Positions 53,669-63,196 are shown, counted from the stretch's first letter. The stretch: 64,000 bases of DNA from JAHWKS01 sp964458385 (GCA_964458385.1 CAYWIS010000003.1:18612-82611); one strand, 5' to 3'. A program made the numbers and translations. Notes: a model not told the origin generated them from the sequence alone.

Positions 53669-55207
53669 GTGCGACAGACGTTGTTTTTCATTCCACACGA
53701 AATCCTTGGCGTCCCAGTGTTTGGTTTCGGCTGGGCGTTAATGATTTGGGCGGTCGTCAGCCTGATTACGATAATCGGCTTGGTGCGCCGTCAGGGTTGG
53801 AATGAAGAAACCCGCAGCTTCTTGTTCTTCCTGGTTGCAGTGGCGGCAGTCATCATTTGGGGCCTGCCACTTGTGGAAGCGGCTCAAAGCGGTCCTGCCA
53901 ATCAAGGATTGCCGATCCGCGGGTACGGCATGATGTTGCTTTTGGCCGTGGCGTCAGGCGTTGGCCTGGCTGCTTGGCGCGCGCGGCGCATGGGAATCGA
54001 TCCCGAAATCATCTACTCGCTGGCGTTTTGGATGTTCGTATTCGGTATCGCCGGCGCGCGGCTGTTTTATATCATCGAATACTGGGAGACCTTCCTGCGG
54101 CCCACCGTGCGAGAAACTTTGTTCGCAATGCTGAATGTGACGCAGGGCGGGCTGGTTGTCTACGGTTCCATGATCGGCGCACTGGCGGCCGGTGCAATCT
54201 ATTTGCTGCGGCGCAATCTTCCGATATTGGCCACCGCCGATTTGATCGCTCCTAGCATGGTTCTCGGATTAGCGTTTGGTCGCATCGGTTGCTTCCTGAA
54301 TGGCTGCTGTTTTGGCGGTGTGTGCGACTTGCCATGGGCGGTACAGTTTCCGCCGCATAGTCCGCCCTATTTTCGACAGCACCAACTTGGGCAATTGCAT
54401 GGTTTCCGAATCGTCGAGGGGCAACACAGCCAGCCGCTAGTCGGCTATGTTGATCCCGAAAGTCCCGCCGCCCGGGCAGGCCTGCGCGAGGGGCAACGCA
54501 TCTTGTCCGTTCAGCTTCCTCCAGANNNNNNNNNNCCGGCATTTGGTGGGCAAACGATTGTGGTAAAGCTTGTTTCGGGTGAGGAACGTCGACTAAGGCC
54601 CCCGCCCTACAACATTTCATCAACTACCGAGCGACTCGGGCTGCGAGTTTTGGACGTTCCGAACGGTCCTGCCGTGGTGGCGGAGGTAACGGTCGGCGGG
54701 CCAGCGGATCAAGCGGGTATCCGCACCGGCGACTGGATTGTGGACGTTCGACTTCCCGAGACACCTTCTGCGGCTGTTGCACAAGATGTTATGCAATGGG
54801 CTGACGCCGAAGTTACGATAGAAACCGAAGAAGGTGTAATTGCATGGACCATGGCGGAGCTTCCATCTCGCACCTTGCCCGTCCATCCGACGCAGGTTTA
54901 CGCCTCGATAACCGCCTTTCTCATCTTCTTCTTTCTGTGGGTCTACTATCCCTTCCGTACCCGCGACGGCGAGGTATTTACACTCCTGATAACCATCTAT
55001 CCGATCACGCGTTTCCTGGAAGAAATCATCCGCGTGGACGAGCCGGCGCAGTTTGGTACAGGCTTGAGTATTTCGCAGCTCATTAGCGTCGGTCTTCTTA
55101 TTGCAGCCGGGGCGCTATGGGTCTATCTCGCCCGGCAGCATTCAGGCAGCGTGTGGCCTCCGGTTTCTGCAGATCGAGCAGAAGCTCTGCGCCCTTCGGC
55201 TGGGTAG
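53669..55207 (+). CDS. lgt: Prolipoprotein diacylglyceryl transferase with inserted PDZ domains
   Basis: 512 residues from a GTG at 53669; normal Lgt is about 260-300 residues. The polytopic Lgt core is clear: 'IRGYGMMLLLAVASG', 'GGLVVYGSMIGALAAG', the signature G204-R-I-G-C-F-L-N-G-C-C-F-G, and the last helices after 'PVHPTQVYASITAF' (406-409 HPTQ). Between the signature and HPTQ, where Lgt usually has a short loop, there are about 150 extra residues with two PDZ-type cores ('DPESPAARAGLREGQRILS' at about 262-280 and 'GGPADQAGIRTGDWIVDV' at about 343-360). Lgt transfers diacylglycerol to the lipobox Cys of prelipoproteins. Ten Ns (54526-54535) fall within the first PDZ part but keep the frame. 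Planctomycete Lgt is expected for the many lipoproteins, such as those at 3846 and 14815. Confidence 0.92.
   Translation: MRQTLFFIPHEILGVPVFGFGWALMIWAVVSLITIIGLVRRQGWNEETRSFLFFLVAVAAVIIWGLPLVEAAQSGPANQGLPIRGYGMMLLLAVASGVGLAAWRARRMGIDPEIIYSLAFWMFVFGIAGARLFYIIEYWETFLRPTVRETLFAMLNVTQGGLVVYGSMIGALAAGAIYLLRRNLPILATADLIAPSMVLGLAFGRIGCFLNGCCFGGVCDLPWAVQFPPHSPPYFRQHQLGQLHGFRIVEGQHSQPLVGYVDPESPAARAGLREGQRILSVQLPPXXXXPAFGGQTIVVKLVSGEERRLRPPPYNISSTTERLGLRVLDVPNGPAVVAEVTVGGPADQAGIRTGDWIVDVRLPETPSAAVAQDVMQWADAEVTIETEEGVIAWTMAELPSRTLPVHPTQVYASITAFLIFFFLWVYYPFRTRDGEVFTLLITIYPITRFLEEIIRVDEPAQFGTGLSISQLISVGLLIAAGALWVYLARQHSGSVWPPVSADRAEALRPSAG
54526..54535. other. Assembly gap (ten Ns) inside lgt
   Basis: Ten unknown bases inside the PDZ insertion of lgt. 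The frame is preserved on both sides if the real length is ten plus or minus a multiple of three. The exact length of the first PDZ domain is thus uncertain. Confidence 0.9.
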
Positions 55208-55222
55208 GAGCCGCGCTCGCAC

Positions 55223-55247
55223 AACCCCGTAAATCTCTCGCGGGGTT
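55223..55247. terminator. Hairpin between lgt and aroDE
   Basis: AACCCCG and CGGGGTT form a 7-bp stem with an 11-nt loop, 15 bases after the lgt stop and touching the aroDE stop (55247). It could serve the lgt transcript. Confidence 0.45.
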
Positions 55248-56737
55248 CAGAACTTCACAGGGCCGACGGTCCGCTTGAGTTCATCGCGCATGACCTGTTT
55301 GGGCGCCGTCAACCCGGTGAACAGCTCGAACTGAACTGCGGCCTGTCCGACAAACATATCGACTCCTGTCACTACGACGCAGTTTTGCTGTCGAGCATGT
55401 TTGATTAGGAGCGTCTGTTCCGGATTGTAAATGGTGTCAAACACGACCATTGAGCCATTCAAATACCGCCCGTCAAATGGTGAATCATCCACATTGGGGT
55501 GCATCCCCACCGGCGTCCCATTGACGAGAATATTTGGTTTGATTTTGTAGCGTTGGCTCCATTCTACGGCGCGGCACTCCAATTCATCGGCTAACGCTTT
55601 TGCACGTTCAAAGGTGCGACTAGCGATTATCACGTCCGCTCCACGCCGCACAAGGCCGTAAGCGATCGCTTTTGCCACACCGCCGGCTCCCAGCACCAGG
55701 GCCGTGGCCTCGCGATAGTTCGATACCGCCGACTGCATGGTCATCGCGCGATCGAGGCTTTCCATCGCCGCGCGAAAATCCGTGTTGTAAGCGATCCGCT
55801 GATCGTGGTCGAACACCAGCGTATTCGCCGCGCCGATTTCCTCAACCGCCGGGTCCATGCGTGTGGCGTGCTTAAGCACCGCTTCTTTATGCGGGATCGT
55901 TACGCTCAACCCCTTAATTCCGAGTTGCCCGCATTCGCGAAGGAACAAATCTAAGTCTTCACTTGGCACTCGGAAGGGCACGTAGATGTTATTCAACTTG
56001 AGTTCGCGAAAGGCCACATTATGGATCAACGGGCTGAGGCTATGAGCAATCGGGTCGGCGATCACGCCATAGACTTCGGTGTTCGCATCAATCTGGTCGT
56101 AATGGTAGATATTGACCATTTGGTCATAGCTAAGTTGCCCTGGCGCCAAAGCGCGTTCGTGATGAAAGGTGGCGTAGGTGAACGGCGCTCCAAATTTTCC
56201 GCCTAAGATGCGCGTCGGAATGCCAATTTCGCCCATACAAAGGCCCACCGTAGGAATCGAGCGGGACTTCTCCTGGACCATCTTCAACATGCGAATGCAA
56301 TCGTGTGGCTTATGCGCCATGGTTGCGATCTTGATCACATCAGGATCAAGCTTCGCCATCCGGGCGTGAATCTCGTCCAGGTTTTCCGGCGTTTCCCGGA
56401 AATTGTGATAGCTGATTACTCGCTTTGTCTTGCCGTAGCGAGGAATCTGGGCCGCAACGTCCTCCTCCAAATCCACATACTCGACGCCCGCGACAATGGC
56501 TGCACGGAGTAACGTCAGCCGCTTTTCTTCGCTCCCAGTCCAGCGTCCACCGTCGCGTTCCCGGCGGCACGTAGCTAATACGGGAGTAGGCCGATCGTCC
56601 AAGAGCCGTTTAAGATTGACATCGGTGTAGATAAAGTCCAGGCGTAGCTCCACCAGCTTGGCTCCTTTTTCAGCCAAGTTCTGGTGTTCAAGAATCATGT
56701 GCTTGTGTCGCCCTCGACCGATGCTTACGCAAATCAT
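55247..56737 (-). CDS. aroDE: Bifunctional 3-dehydroquinate dehydratase/shikimate dehydrogenase
   Basis: 496 residues from the ATG at 56737, two fused shikimate-pathway enzymes. AroD (type I): E30-L-R32 in 'VELRLDF', H111 in 'ISYHNF' and Schiff-base K136 in 'DPDVIKIATMA' are all visible (about 1-215). AroE: 'GVIADPIAHSLSPLIHN' (S233 and S235 shikimate-binding), 'VTIPHKEAVLKH' with the catalytic Lys, 'YNTDFRAA' Asp, the NADP-binding 'VLGAGGVAKAIAYGL', and 'GVDMFVGQAAVQFELF'. The order dehydratase-dehydrogenase is as in plants and in several bacteria, including planctomycetes and chlamydiae. It converts 3-dehydroquinate to shikimate without releasing the intermediate, toward aromatic amino acids. 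An alternative TTG at 56752 lacks a ribosome-binding site. Confidence 0.96.
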   Translation of the reverse strand: MICVSIGRGRHKHMILEHQNLAEKGAKLVELRLDFIYTDVNLKRLLDDRPTPVLATCRRERDGGRWTGSEEKRLTLLRAAIVAGVEYVDLEEDVAAQIPRYGKTKRVISYHNFRETPENLDEIHARMAKLDPDVIKIATMAHKPHDCIRMLKMVQEKSRSIPTVGLCMGEIGIPTRILGGKFGAPFTYATFHHERALAPGQLSYDQMVNIYHYDQIDANTEVYGVIADPIAHSLSPLIHNVAFRELKLNNIYVPFRVPSEDLDLFLRECGQLGIKGLSVTIPHKEAVLKHATRMDPAVEEIGAANTLVFDHDQRIAYNTDFRAAMESLDRAMTMQSAVSNYREATALVLGAGGVAKAIAYGLVRRGADVIIASRTFERAKALADELECRAVEWSQRYKIKPNILVNGTPVGMHPNVDDSPFDGRYLNGSMVVFDTIYNPEQTLLIKHARQQNCVVVTGVDMFVGQAAVQFELFTGLTAPKQVMRDELKRTVGPVKF

Positions 56738-56852
56738 AACGATAGGAAACAATCAGGGAGAGAGTAAGAGTTTATTCGCCATTCTATTCCATGCGAGGGA
56801 GGTCTGCGACGCCCTAAGCGGCTGAGAAAGCGACTCCTCCTCACGAAACAAT

Positions 56853-56880
56853 TTGACGGGGCTCCAGAATGCCTTACTAT
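56853..56880 (+). promoter_or_regulatory. Candidate sigma70 promoter of the blaI-like/M56 operon
   Basis: TTGACG (56853-56858) and TACTAT (56875-56880) are separated by 16 bp on the plus strand. This gives a leader of about 160 nt to the ATG at 57047. The divergent region 56738-57046 (309 bases) otherwise holds no gene. No palindrome like the BlaI operator (TACA...TGTA) was found. Confidence 0.4.
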
Positions 56881-57046
56881 AGAACCAAAACTCCCAGGCA
56901 AGTTCCCGACACAAACTGCAGCGAGTAGAGAACCCAGACAAACCTTCGTGTTCCGCTCGATCGATGGCAAGTCTTACTCCAGCTTGCCCATCTTAAGACG
57001 TCGCAGTTACGGCGCACCGACTGGTTCTCAGAGGAGACAAAATTCT

Positions 57047-57427
57047 ATGGCTCGCCCTCCTGCCCGAGAATTGACGGAACGCGAACTAGAGGTCATGCAC
57101 GTTTTCTGGGAGCGTGGTGAATCGACGGTCGCCCAAGTGCGCGACGCCTTGCAAACCGCGGGTCGCCCGTTGGCCTACACCACCGTAGCTACGCTCATTC
57201 GCATTTTGACCGAAAAAGGGTTTCTCGCACAAACCACGGAAGAGCGTCCCTTCGCGTATCGACCATTACGGTCGTTCGACGAAGTGTCGCGACGAATGGT
57301 AGGCGATCTGGTACATCGCTTGTTCGGCGGCTCACGTGAACAGCTCCTGGTCCATCTGATCGAAGACCAACAACTGACCCAAAAGGAGCGCGCCGTACTG
57401 GAACGCCTTCTGGAGGACAGCCAATGA
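57047..57427 (+). CDS. BlaI/MecI/CopY-family transcriptional repressor
   Basis: 126 residues from the ATG at 57047 (AGGAGA 9 nt upstream); the open frame upstream to 56948 is not conserved. The winged helix covers about 8-72 ('LTERELEVMHVFWERGEST', 'RPLAYTTVATLIRILTEKG', 'RPFAYRPL'), followed by the dimerisation helix region ('SRRMVGDLVHRLFGG'). Family members repress a target, usually including the neighbouring membrane protease gene. It overlaps the downstream M56 gene by 4 nt (ATGA), so the two are translationally coupled. Confidence 0.93.
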   Translation: MARPPARELTERELEVMHVFWERGESTVAQVRDALQTAGRPLAYTTVATLIRILTEKGFLAQTTEERPFAYRPLRSFDEVSRRMVGDLVHRLFGGSREQLLVHLIEDQQLTQKERAVLERLLEDSQ

Positions 57428-58656
57428 ACGCCGCTGGATTGGCGGTCGCGTGGTGTGCAGTGCAAGTCGCGTTTGTAGGCGTGGCAACCATCGGAGCCTA
57501 CTGGCTGGTCGTCAGGCTGTACCCGGCTGCTGGAGGTTTTGTCGCAACTACGGGCCTTGCCCTAGTTTTCTGCTTGTCTGCGGCAGCCGCCAGTCCTTGG
57601 CCGCGGTGGAGCTTTCTCGATATTCAACCGTCCCAACGCGCCCCTCAAGAAGCGCAGGCCCCACGGGGCCCACTTTCAATTCTTCACGAACTCTCGCGGG
57701 CATTAGGGGCAACTTCAAATCTCCACGCAACCTCGCGGCGCCTCGTCACGTCCCACGTTGGCGCCTTGCCTCCGAAAATTTCCGGCGAAACCTCGCCGCC
57801 TCCGGGATTGGGTCGCATCTTGCTGGCGGAATCGCGGGTTGCGATTTGGAAAGATCAGCCACCTCGTCCCGGTCGCTGGAAATGGACCGGTTGGTTAGCG
57901 GTAATGTTTTTCTTTGGATTTGCGTGTGCGGCCGCCAAATTAGTATTAGCGATAATTACTGTGGGCGTTTGTCGGCGTCGCACGCGTCCTGTTTCGGATG
58001 CTCGCCTTCTGGCGTTGTTCACATCGCTCCGGGAGCCATGCCGTGCAACGCGGCCGGTGGAGTTACGCGAGATGCGTTCGAGCGGCTTACCAGCGACCGT
58101 TGGTTGGAGAAAGCCCGCGATACTTCTGCCGCTGGATTGGCGAACTTGGAGCGACTACGAACGCCGTGCGGTGCTCGCGCACGAGTTAGCACACGTAGAG
58201 CGAGGCGATTATCTACTGTGGCTCGCAACGCAACTAGCGTTAGTCCTCCATTTTTACCACCCGGCCGTTCATTGGCTGGCCGCGAAAATCCGTCTGGAGC
58301 AAGAGTTTGCTGCCGACGCCGCTGCCGCAACCGCGGTTGGAAGTACGCGAGTTTACTTAGCGGCGCTAGCTCGACTGGCGCTACGCAGCACCGAGCCAAC
58401 GCTCGGCGCTGTACCGTCGTTCGTTTCGTCGCGAGGGATGCTGCTCCAACGGATCGAGCGTTTGCAACGTCTCGACGTGCAGCCTTCTCCGGTAGCCCGT
58501 GCAGCCAGCAAGCTGGTCGCGTTATCGATTTTGCTCACTTCAGGCATCGTCGCGGTTGGATTTCGCGGCGAAGGTGCGGCACAGCCTCCCTTGCCGCCAC
58601 CAATTTCTGCAAACTCCCCTTCTGAGGGAGCATTTGTTAACTTCGTAATACCGTAG
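57424..58656 (+). CDS. M56-family (BlaR1-type) membrane metallopeptidase
   Basis: 410 residues. Several hydrophobic segments in the N-terminal half form the membrane part. H253-E-L-A-H257 in 'VLAHELAHVERGDYLL' is the M56 zinc motif, followed by 'HPAVHWLAAKIRLEQEFAAD' with the third ligand region. Unlike BlaR1 of staphylococci, there is no C-terminal penicillin-binding sensor domain; after one late hydrophobic segment (about 358-378) only about 30 residues follow. It presumably cleaves or controls the partner BlaI-like repressor in response to an unknown signal. The signal is not necessarily a beta-lactam. Confidence 0.92.
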   Translation: MNAAGLAVAWCAVQVAFVGVATIGAYWLVVRLYPAAGGFVATTGLALVFCLSAAAASPWPRWSFLDIQPSQRAPQEAQAPRGPLSILHELSRALGATSNLHATSRRLVTSHVGALPPKISGETSPPPGLGRILLAESRVAIWKDQPPRPGRWKWTGWLAVMFFFGFACAAAKLVLAIITVGVCRRRTRPVSDARLLALFTSLREPCRATRPVELREMRSSGLPATVGWRKPAILLPLDWRTWSDYERRAVLAHELAHVERGDYLLWLATQLALVLHFYHPAVHWLAAKIRLEQEFAADAAAATAVGSTRVYLAALARLALRSTEPTLGAVPSFVSSRGMLLQRIERLQRLDVQPSPVARAASKLVALSILLTSGIVAVGFRGEGAAQPPLPPPISANSPSEGAFVNFVIP

Positions 58657-58938
58657 TCAAATCTGCCCGTTCCATCGGCATGTTTGATTCAATCCCTACG
58701 TTCGAATGGCCTTCTGAACGGCGGGAATTTTACAATATCTTTCGCCCGCTACCTGGAGCCTTCTCAAAGGTTATATCTCTAGGGAGCAATGCGCTGAATC
58801 TTGCCTACTTTTCTCGTCGTAAAGCATTTCGACTTTCCGCTAGCGGCGCACAGCGGCGAGGACTACGATAAAAAATACCAGGAGCGACGCCGCAACCTGT
58901 TCCTGGATAACGACCTTCGCTCAAAGGGAGCTATCGAC

Positions 58939-61900
58939 GTGTTTACCTGCCGTGCGTTTAATCGCCACGCGAAAGCCCGTACCCGGCTTGTTGTTCCCCT
59001 GGTTCTGCTCGTAAGCCAATGGTTCGCCGTTGGGGGGCGAGCAGCCGAACCAGAATTCGTGGGCATTCTGGCCTTGGCGGTGGAAGACGACATAGCCGAG
59101 CGAATCGATCTATCGGAAGACACGCACAAGGCCTTGGTCGACTTGATCGACCGCCGCGAGGCGGAAGCCATCAACTTGGCTTTGGAGCTTCGCAGCCTTC
59201 CGCCGGCCGAACGCGCTCAGCGGCTGAAACCGTTTGTTGAGGAGTCCGAGCGACTTGGTTTGGCTCTTTTGAGCGACGCACAACAAAAGAAACTTCGTCA
59301 GTTGCGGGTAGCCCGCGAGGGGTTAGCAACCCTAAGTGAACCGGAAATTGCGCAACAAATCCAACTCACGGACGCGCAAAAGACCCAGATTGCCACGATT
59401 CTTTCGGAACGGGCCACCGCGTTGACCCGCGGCAATGAAACGGACCAGCGTTTGGCCCGAGCCGAATTTGAACGGCGTTTGGCCAGTGTGCTGACCGACA
59501 GCCAGCGCACTGCATGGCAAAAGCTGGCCGGATTGCTGGAAGAAACGGACCAGCTAGCGCAGGCGTCTGCCCCGGACAATCCCCCCCCGGTGTCTAACGC
59601 TGTTCGACCTCCGATGGCGCCTGCTGATCCTGCGCCCCCTCTCCCCCCCGCCAGCGTGACACCGTCAAATGGGGCGCCGCTAGCGCCGCAGCCAACAGAA
59701 TCAATTCCCGACACGGCAGCCAGTCCAACTGATAACGCCCCAACGCCCCAAACGGATCGCCGCGAGCCCGCCGCGCCACCAACCACGTCGCGCCCAAGCG
59801 CGACAGCCATTCCTGCTGAGGATAGCGCGACACCGCCAACCGACAGCCGTACGCATTTGCCACCGGGGTCAACACCGAACGGGCTCGCCGCTCCCAATGA
59901 CAACGGTCTTCCGTCGCAAGCCAATGATCGCGCGCCCGTTGCGCCGGCGGGGCCCGGTGCGGCGCCGAATGTAGCAACTCCTCCCGCTGCAAACTTCCCC
60001 ACGCCACCCACTGGCGCCCGCGCGCCTGCTCCGCCGCTACCGCCGGGATCACGGCCCATAGTCGGCCCGGCGGACAACCTCCCGACGCAACCATCCAATG
60101 GCCGCGGGCAAGTTGCGCCATTGCCGCCTGGGTCAACACCGACTCCAGCGGCGGGTGCGACCGATAACACCCCGGCGCCACAATCCGATGGCGGCGCGCC
60201 GCGCGAAAACGCGCAGCTGCGGTTCAACTTCCGCTACGCTCCTTGGAAAGACGTGATTGAGTGGTTTGCACAACAAGCCAACCTGTCGGTCGAAGGCGAG
60301 GCGCCGACGGGTACGTTCAATTACACGGACAACCGCACGTATACCCCAGCCGAAGCGATCGACCTGTTGAACAGCGTCCTCCTGACCAAGGGTTTTACGC
60401 TTCTGCGTCGTGACCGAATGCTGTTTGTGGTCGACCTGGAAAGCCTTGAAGGAGGCATCCCGCCGAACCTTGTTACGCGAGTATCGCCTGAAGAATTAGA
60501 TGAACGAGGCGAATACGAAATCGTCAGCGTATTGTTCCCGCTTACGACCATGACTACGGAAGAGGCGGAAGCCGAGATACGCCCACTCTTGGGCCGCCCT
60601 GGGGAAATGGTAATCCTTCCGCGCTCCAAGCAGGTGTGGGTGACAGGAACCGCCGGCCGATTAAAGACCATCCGCCGTGTGCTAGAGACGGTTGAAAAGC
60701 CCGACGCGACCAAAAATCTCAATAAGTTCAAGGTCGAGCATGTATCGCCGGAAGAGGTGCTTACGGTCACCCGTAAGCTCATGGGAATTCCCGACGACGC
60801 CAACGGCGCCGAGGACGGCTCCATCCGTTTTACCGCCGATCCATTAAGCAATCATATCTACGTGGGCGGTCAACCGGAGGCGATTAAACGGTTTGAGGAA
60901 ATCCTCAAGATGGTCGATGTGGAGCCCAGCTCGCCAGTGGCTGGCGCGGGGGCATTGGAATCTCCGCAGTTGGAGGTTTACCCCGTTACCGATGTCGATC
61001 CGACCACCGCTCTCCAAGTCATGCAGACGCTGCTTGCCGGGCTTCCGGGCGTGCGGTTAGCAACGGATCCTGCTACGGGCAACTTAATTGCTTTAGCCCG
61101 TCCCTCAGAACACGCGACGATTCGCGCTACGCTCGCTCAACTACAAAAAGAAACTCGCCAAATCACAGTACTGCAGTTGCAGCGGCTTGATCCGCAGCTC
61201 GCGGTCGTTTCGATCAATCGTATGTTTGGCGGTGGGACGGAAACGCCTAACCCGAAGGCGCCCGTCGTCGATGCCGATCCCATCAGCGGTATGCTGCTGG
61301 TGCGCGGCACGCAAACACAGGTCGAACAGATCAAGGGATTGCTCCGACAGATGGGAGAGGCCCCCGAAACCCTCGAGGGCGCTGTCGGGCGCACAACCCT
61401 AGGTAGTCCGCTCGGCGGCGGGAATATACGTGTACTTCCTCTCACGGGTCGAGCAGCTCGCGATGTGTTGGAACAGATGGAGTTACTCTGGCCAACGATG
61501 CGAGAAAATCGGATTCGCATTGTGCGGCCGAGTACAACCATTGATGCCCGCCGTCTAAATCAGGAGGCTCCTTCATTCCGCGGGCTGCCGCAAGAGTTCG
61601 ACGAAGAAGACGACTCGCCCGCCGAGCCTTCTCTGGAAAACAATCCACGGGGCACGCGGACGGCGCCGCAGGCGCCCCAACCCGCCGATCGCGAAGCAGC
61701 ACTGAACACGCCGGGGCGCGCGGCGATACACAAAGTGGTGATTAACGCTGCAGGTGTCGCAGATAACTTCAGTTCGCCAGAATTGGCGAACATAGTAGTT
61801 CCGGCGCGCCGCACACCTGGCGGAACCCCGACTTCAACCTCCGTTGGCCATCGAGGTGAAAACCTTTCTTCAGGCCAAGTGTTTCCGGTCGGTGAGCGAA

Positions 61901-63132
61901 GCGATCAGCAGTCGACGCCAGTGCGTTTCGCCGTTGAACAGAACTTGCTAGCGCAGGCCGGGGGTAATGTCACTCCGCAAAGAGAAACGCCTTCGCCGGA
62001 ATCCGGTAATAAGGAGCCGGCCGAGATCATTGTCCGGGTAACACCTAACGGATTGATTGTGGCCTCCGAGGACCTTGAAGCGCTTGACGATTTCGAAACG
62101 CTGCTGCGGACGTTGTCGGAGTCTTCGGTTTTGGGAGGCGCAGAATACACCGTATTCTACCTGAAGTATGTCCAAGCGCCCGTGGCGGCTGAGTTGCTTA
62201 CGCAACTTCTCACGGGTGCTCCGCCTGCTGACGACGGCGGCGCCGTCGGCGGCGGTTTGATGGGATCGTTGATGTCAGCGGCATTGGGCAACGCTGGCGG
62301 CGGTTTGGTCAGCAGTCTCTTGGGCGGTGGAGGGTCTACCACGTCCACGTTCTCGACCACCGGATTGAATATTGTGGCGGAACCACGATTGAACGCCCTT
62401 GTGGTCCAGGGCAGCCCTCAGCAGTTGGACATGATCGAACAACTGCTCAAGGTGATTGACCAGGAAAGCAGTCCCGAAGTGGTTCAAACCCTTCCGCCGC
62501 CGAGAATGATTCCCGTATTCAATACCAGCGCCGAAAACATTGCGAACACGGTGCGGCAGATCTACGCGCAGCAGATCGCTTCGGGGGGCGGCCAACAGCG
62601 GCAGCCCTCGCCGGAAGATTTCATCCGAGCCTTGCGTGGCGGCGGTGAACGTGCTGGCCGCCGGGCGGAGCAGGCGGTGCAGCAGATGACCATCAGCGTC
62701 GATACGCGGAGCAACTCCCTTGTCGTATCGGCGCCTGATCCGCTTTTCGCCAGTGTCAAAGCATTGGTGGAAGCATTGGACCAGCCCGGACTTGAGTCGC
62801 CGCAATCAACACAAGTCGTGTCAATCCAAGGCGCCAACGCGGCTGTAGTCCGACAAGCCCTGACTTCGGTTCTAGGCGACGTGATCAAGACAAACACGGG
62901 ATCGACCACCAATGGTGGTTCGAGTTCGCAACAGCGACAGGAAACCTCGCGGCAACCCAGCTCCAATGATTCGCGCGAGCAGATCCGCCAGCGCATGGAG
63001 TTCTTTAACGCCCTTCAGCGAGGAATCGAGGGCGGCCGAGGCGGCGGACGCGGTTCTGGTGGTTTCGGTGGTGGTGGGTTTGGCGGAGGAAGTCGAGGCA
63101 GCGGAGGCGGAGGCGGGCGTCGCGGCCGCTAG
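58939..63132 (+). CDS. Large exported protein of secretin N-domain repeats without a secretin barrel
   Basis: 1397 residues from a GTG at 58939, chosen because AGGGAG lies 8 nt upstream and a signal peptide follows; in-frame ATGs upstream have neither. After the signal (about 1-33) comes a helical region with LTDAQ/LTDSQ-like repeats (about 35-210). A Pro/Ala/Thr-rich linker covers about 212-420 and a STN-like domain about 425-500 ('FNFRYAPWKDVIEWFAQ'). At least seven NolW-type N-domains follow (about 525-1325), such as 'YEIVSVLFPLTTMTTEEAE', 'KVEHVSPEEVLTVTRKL' and 'YTVFYLKYVQAPVAAELLT'. The outer-membrane secretin domain is missing, and the C-terminus is Gly/Arg-rich (about the last 40 residues). 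It is similar to GspD only in its periplasmic repeats. It may build a periplasmic or cell-surface assembly; no pilus or secretion genes are adjacent. Confidence 0.85.
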   Translation: MFTCRAFNRHAKARTRLVVPLVLLVSQWFAVGGRAAEPEFVGILALAVEDDIAERIDLSEDTHKALVDLIDRREAEAINLALELRSLPPAERAQRLKPFVEESERLGLALLSDAQQKKLRQLRVAREGLATLSEPEIAQQIQLTDAQKTQIATILSERATALTRGNETDQRLARAEFERRLASVLTDSQRTAWQKLAGLLEETDQLAQASAPDNPPPVSNAVRPPMAPADPAPPLPPASVTPSNGAPLAPQPTESIPDTAASPTDNAPTPQTDRREPAAPPTTSRPSATAIPAEDSATPPTDSRTHLPPGSTPNGLAAPNDNGLPSQANDRAPVAPAGPGAAPNVATPPAANFPTPPTGARAPAPPLPPGSRPIVGPADNLPTQPSNGRGQVAPLPPGSTPTPAAGATDNTPAPQSDGGAPRENAQLRFNFRYAPWKDVIEWFAQQANLSVEGEAPTGTFNYTDNRTYTPAEAIDLLNSVLLTKGFTLLRRDRMLFVVDLESLEGGIPPNLVTRVSPEELDERGEYEIVSVLFPLTTMTTEEAEAEIRPLLGRPGEMVILPRSKQVWVTGTAGRLKTIRRVLETVEKPDATKNLNKFKVEHVSPEEVLTVTRKLMGIPDDANGAEDGSIRFTADPLSNHIYVGGQPEAIKRFEEILKMVDVEPSSPVAGAGALESPQLEVYPVTDVDPTTALQVMQTLLAGLPGVRLATDPATGNLIALARPSEHATIRATLAQLQKETRQITVLQLQRLDPQLAVVSINRMFGGGTETPNPKAPVVDADPISGMLLVRGTQTQVEQIKGLLRQMGEAPETLEGAVGRTTLGSPLGGGNIRVLPLTGRAARDVLEQMELLWPTMRENRIRIVRPSTTIDARRLNQEAPSFRGLPQEFDEEDDSPAEPSLENNPRGTRTAPQAPQPADREAALNTPGRAAIHKVVINAAGVADNFSSPELANIVVPARRTPGGTPTSTSVGHRGENLSSGQVFPVGERSDQQSTPVRFAVEQNLLAQAGGNVTPQRETPSPESGNKEPAEIIVRVTPNGLIVASEDLEALDDFETLLRTLSESSVLGGAEYTVFYLKYVQAPVAAELLTQLLTGAPPADDGGAVGGGLMGSLMSAALGNAGGGLVSSLLGGGGSTTSTFSTTGLNIVAEPRLNALVVQGSPQQLDMIEQLLKVIDQESSPEVVQTLPPPRMIPVFNTSAENIANTVRQIYAQQIASGGGQQRQPSPEDFIRALRGGGERAGRRAEQAVQQMTISVDTRSNSLVVSAPDPLFASVKALVEALDQPGLESPQSTQVVSIQGANAAVVRQALTSVLGDVIKTNTGSTTNGGSSSQQRQETSRQPSSNDSREQIRQRMEFFNALQRGIEGGRGGGRGSGGFGGGGFGGGSRGSGGGGGRRGR

Positions 63133-63196
63133 ATGTGAACCAAGCAGCTCGTCTCTAATTGCAATACCGCAATGTATTGAGGCGAGTCCCTCACTC

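Noticed and set aside
57450..58625. 391-residue frame overlapping the M56 gene on the same strand
   Set aside because: The M56 frame carries HELAH and the membrane segments and couples to the repressor by ATGA; the other frame is Arg/Ser-rich and unlike any protein I know.
59298..60227. 309-residue minus-strand frame opposite the Pro-rich linker
   Set aside because: Low-complexity Gly/Val mirror of the Pro/Ala-rich coding region.
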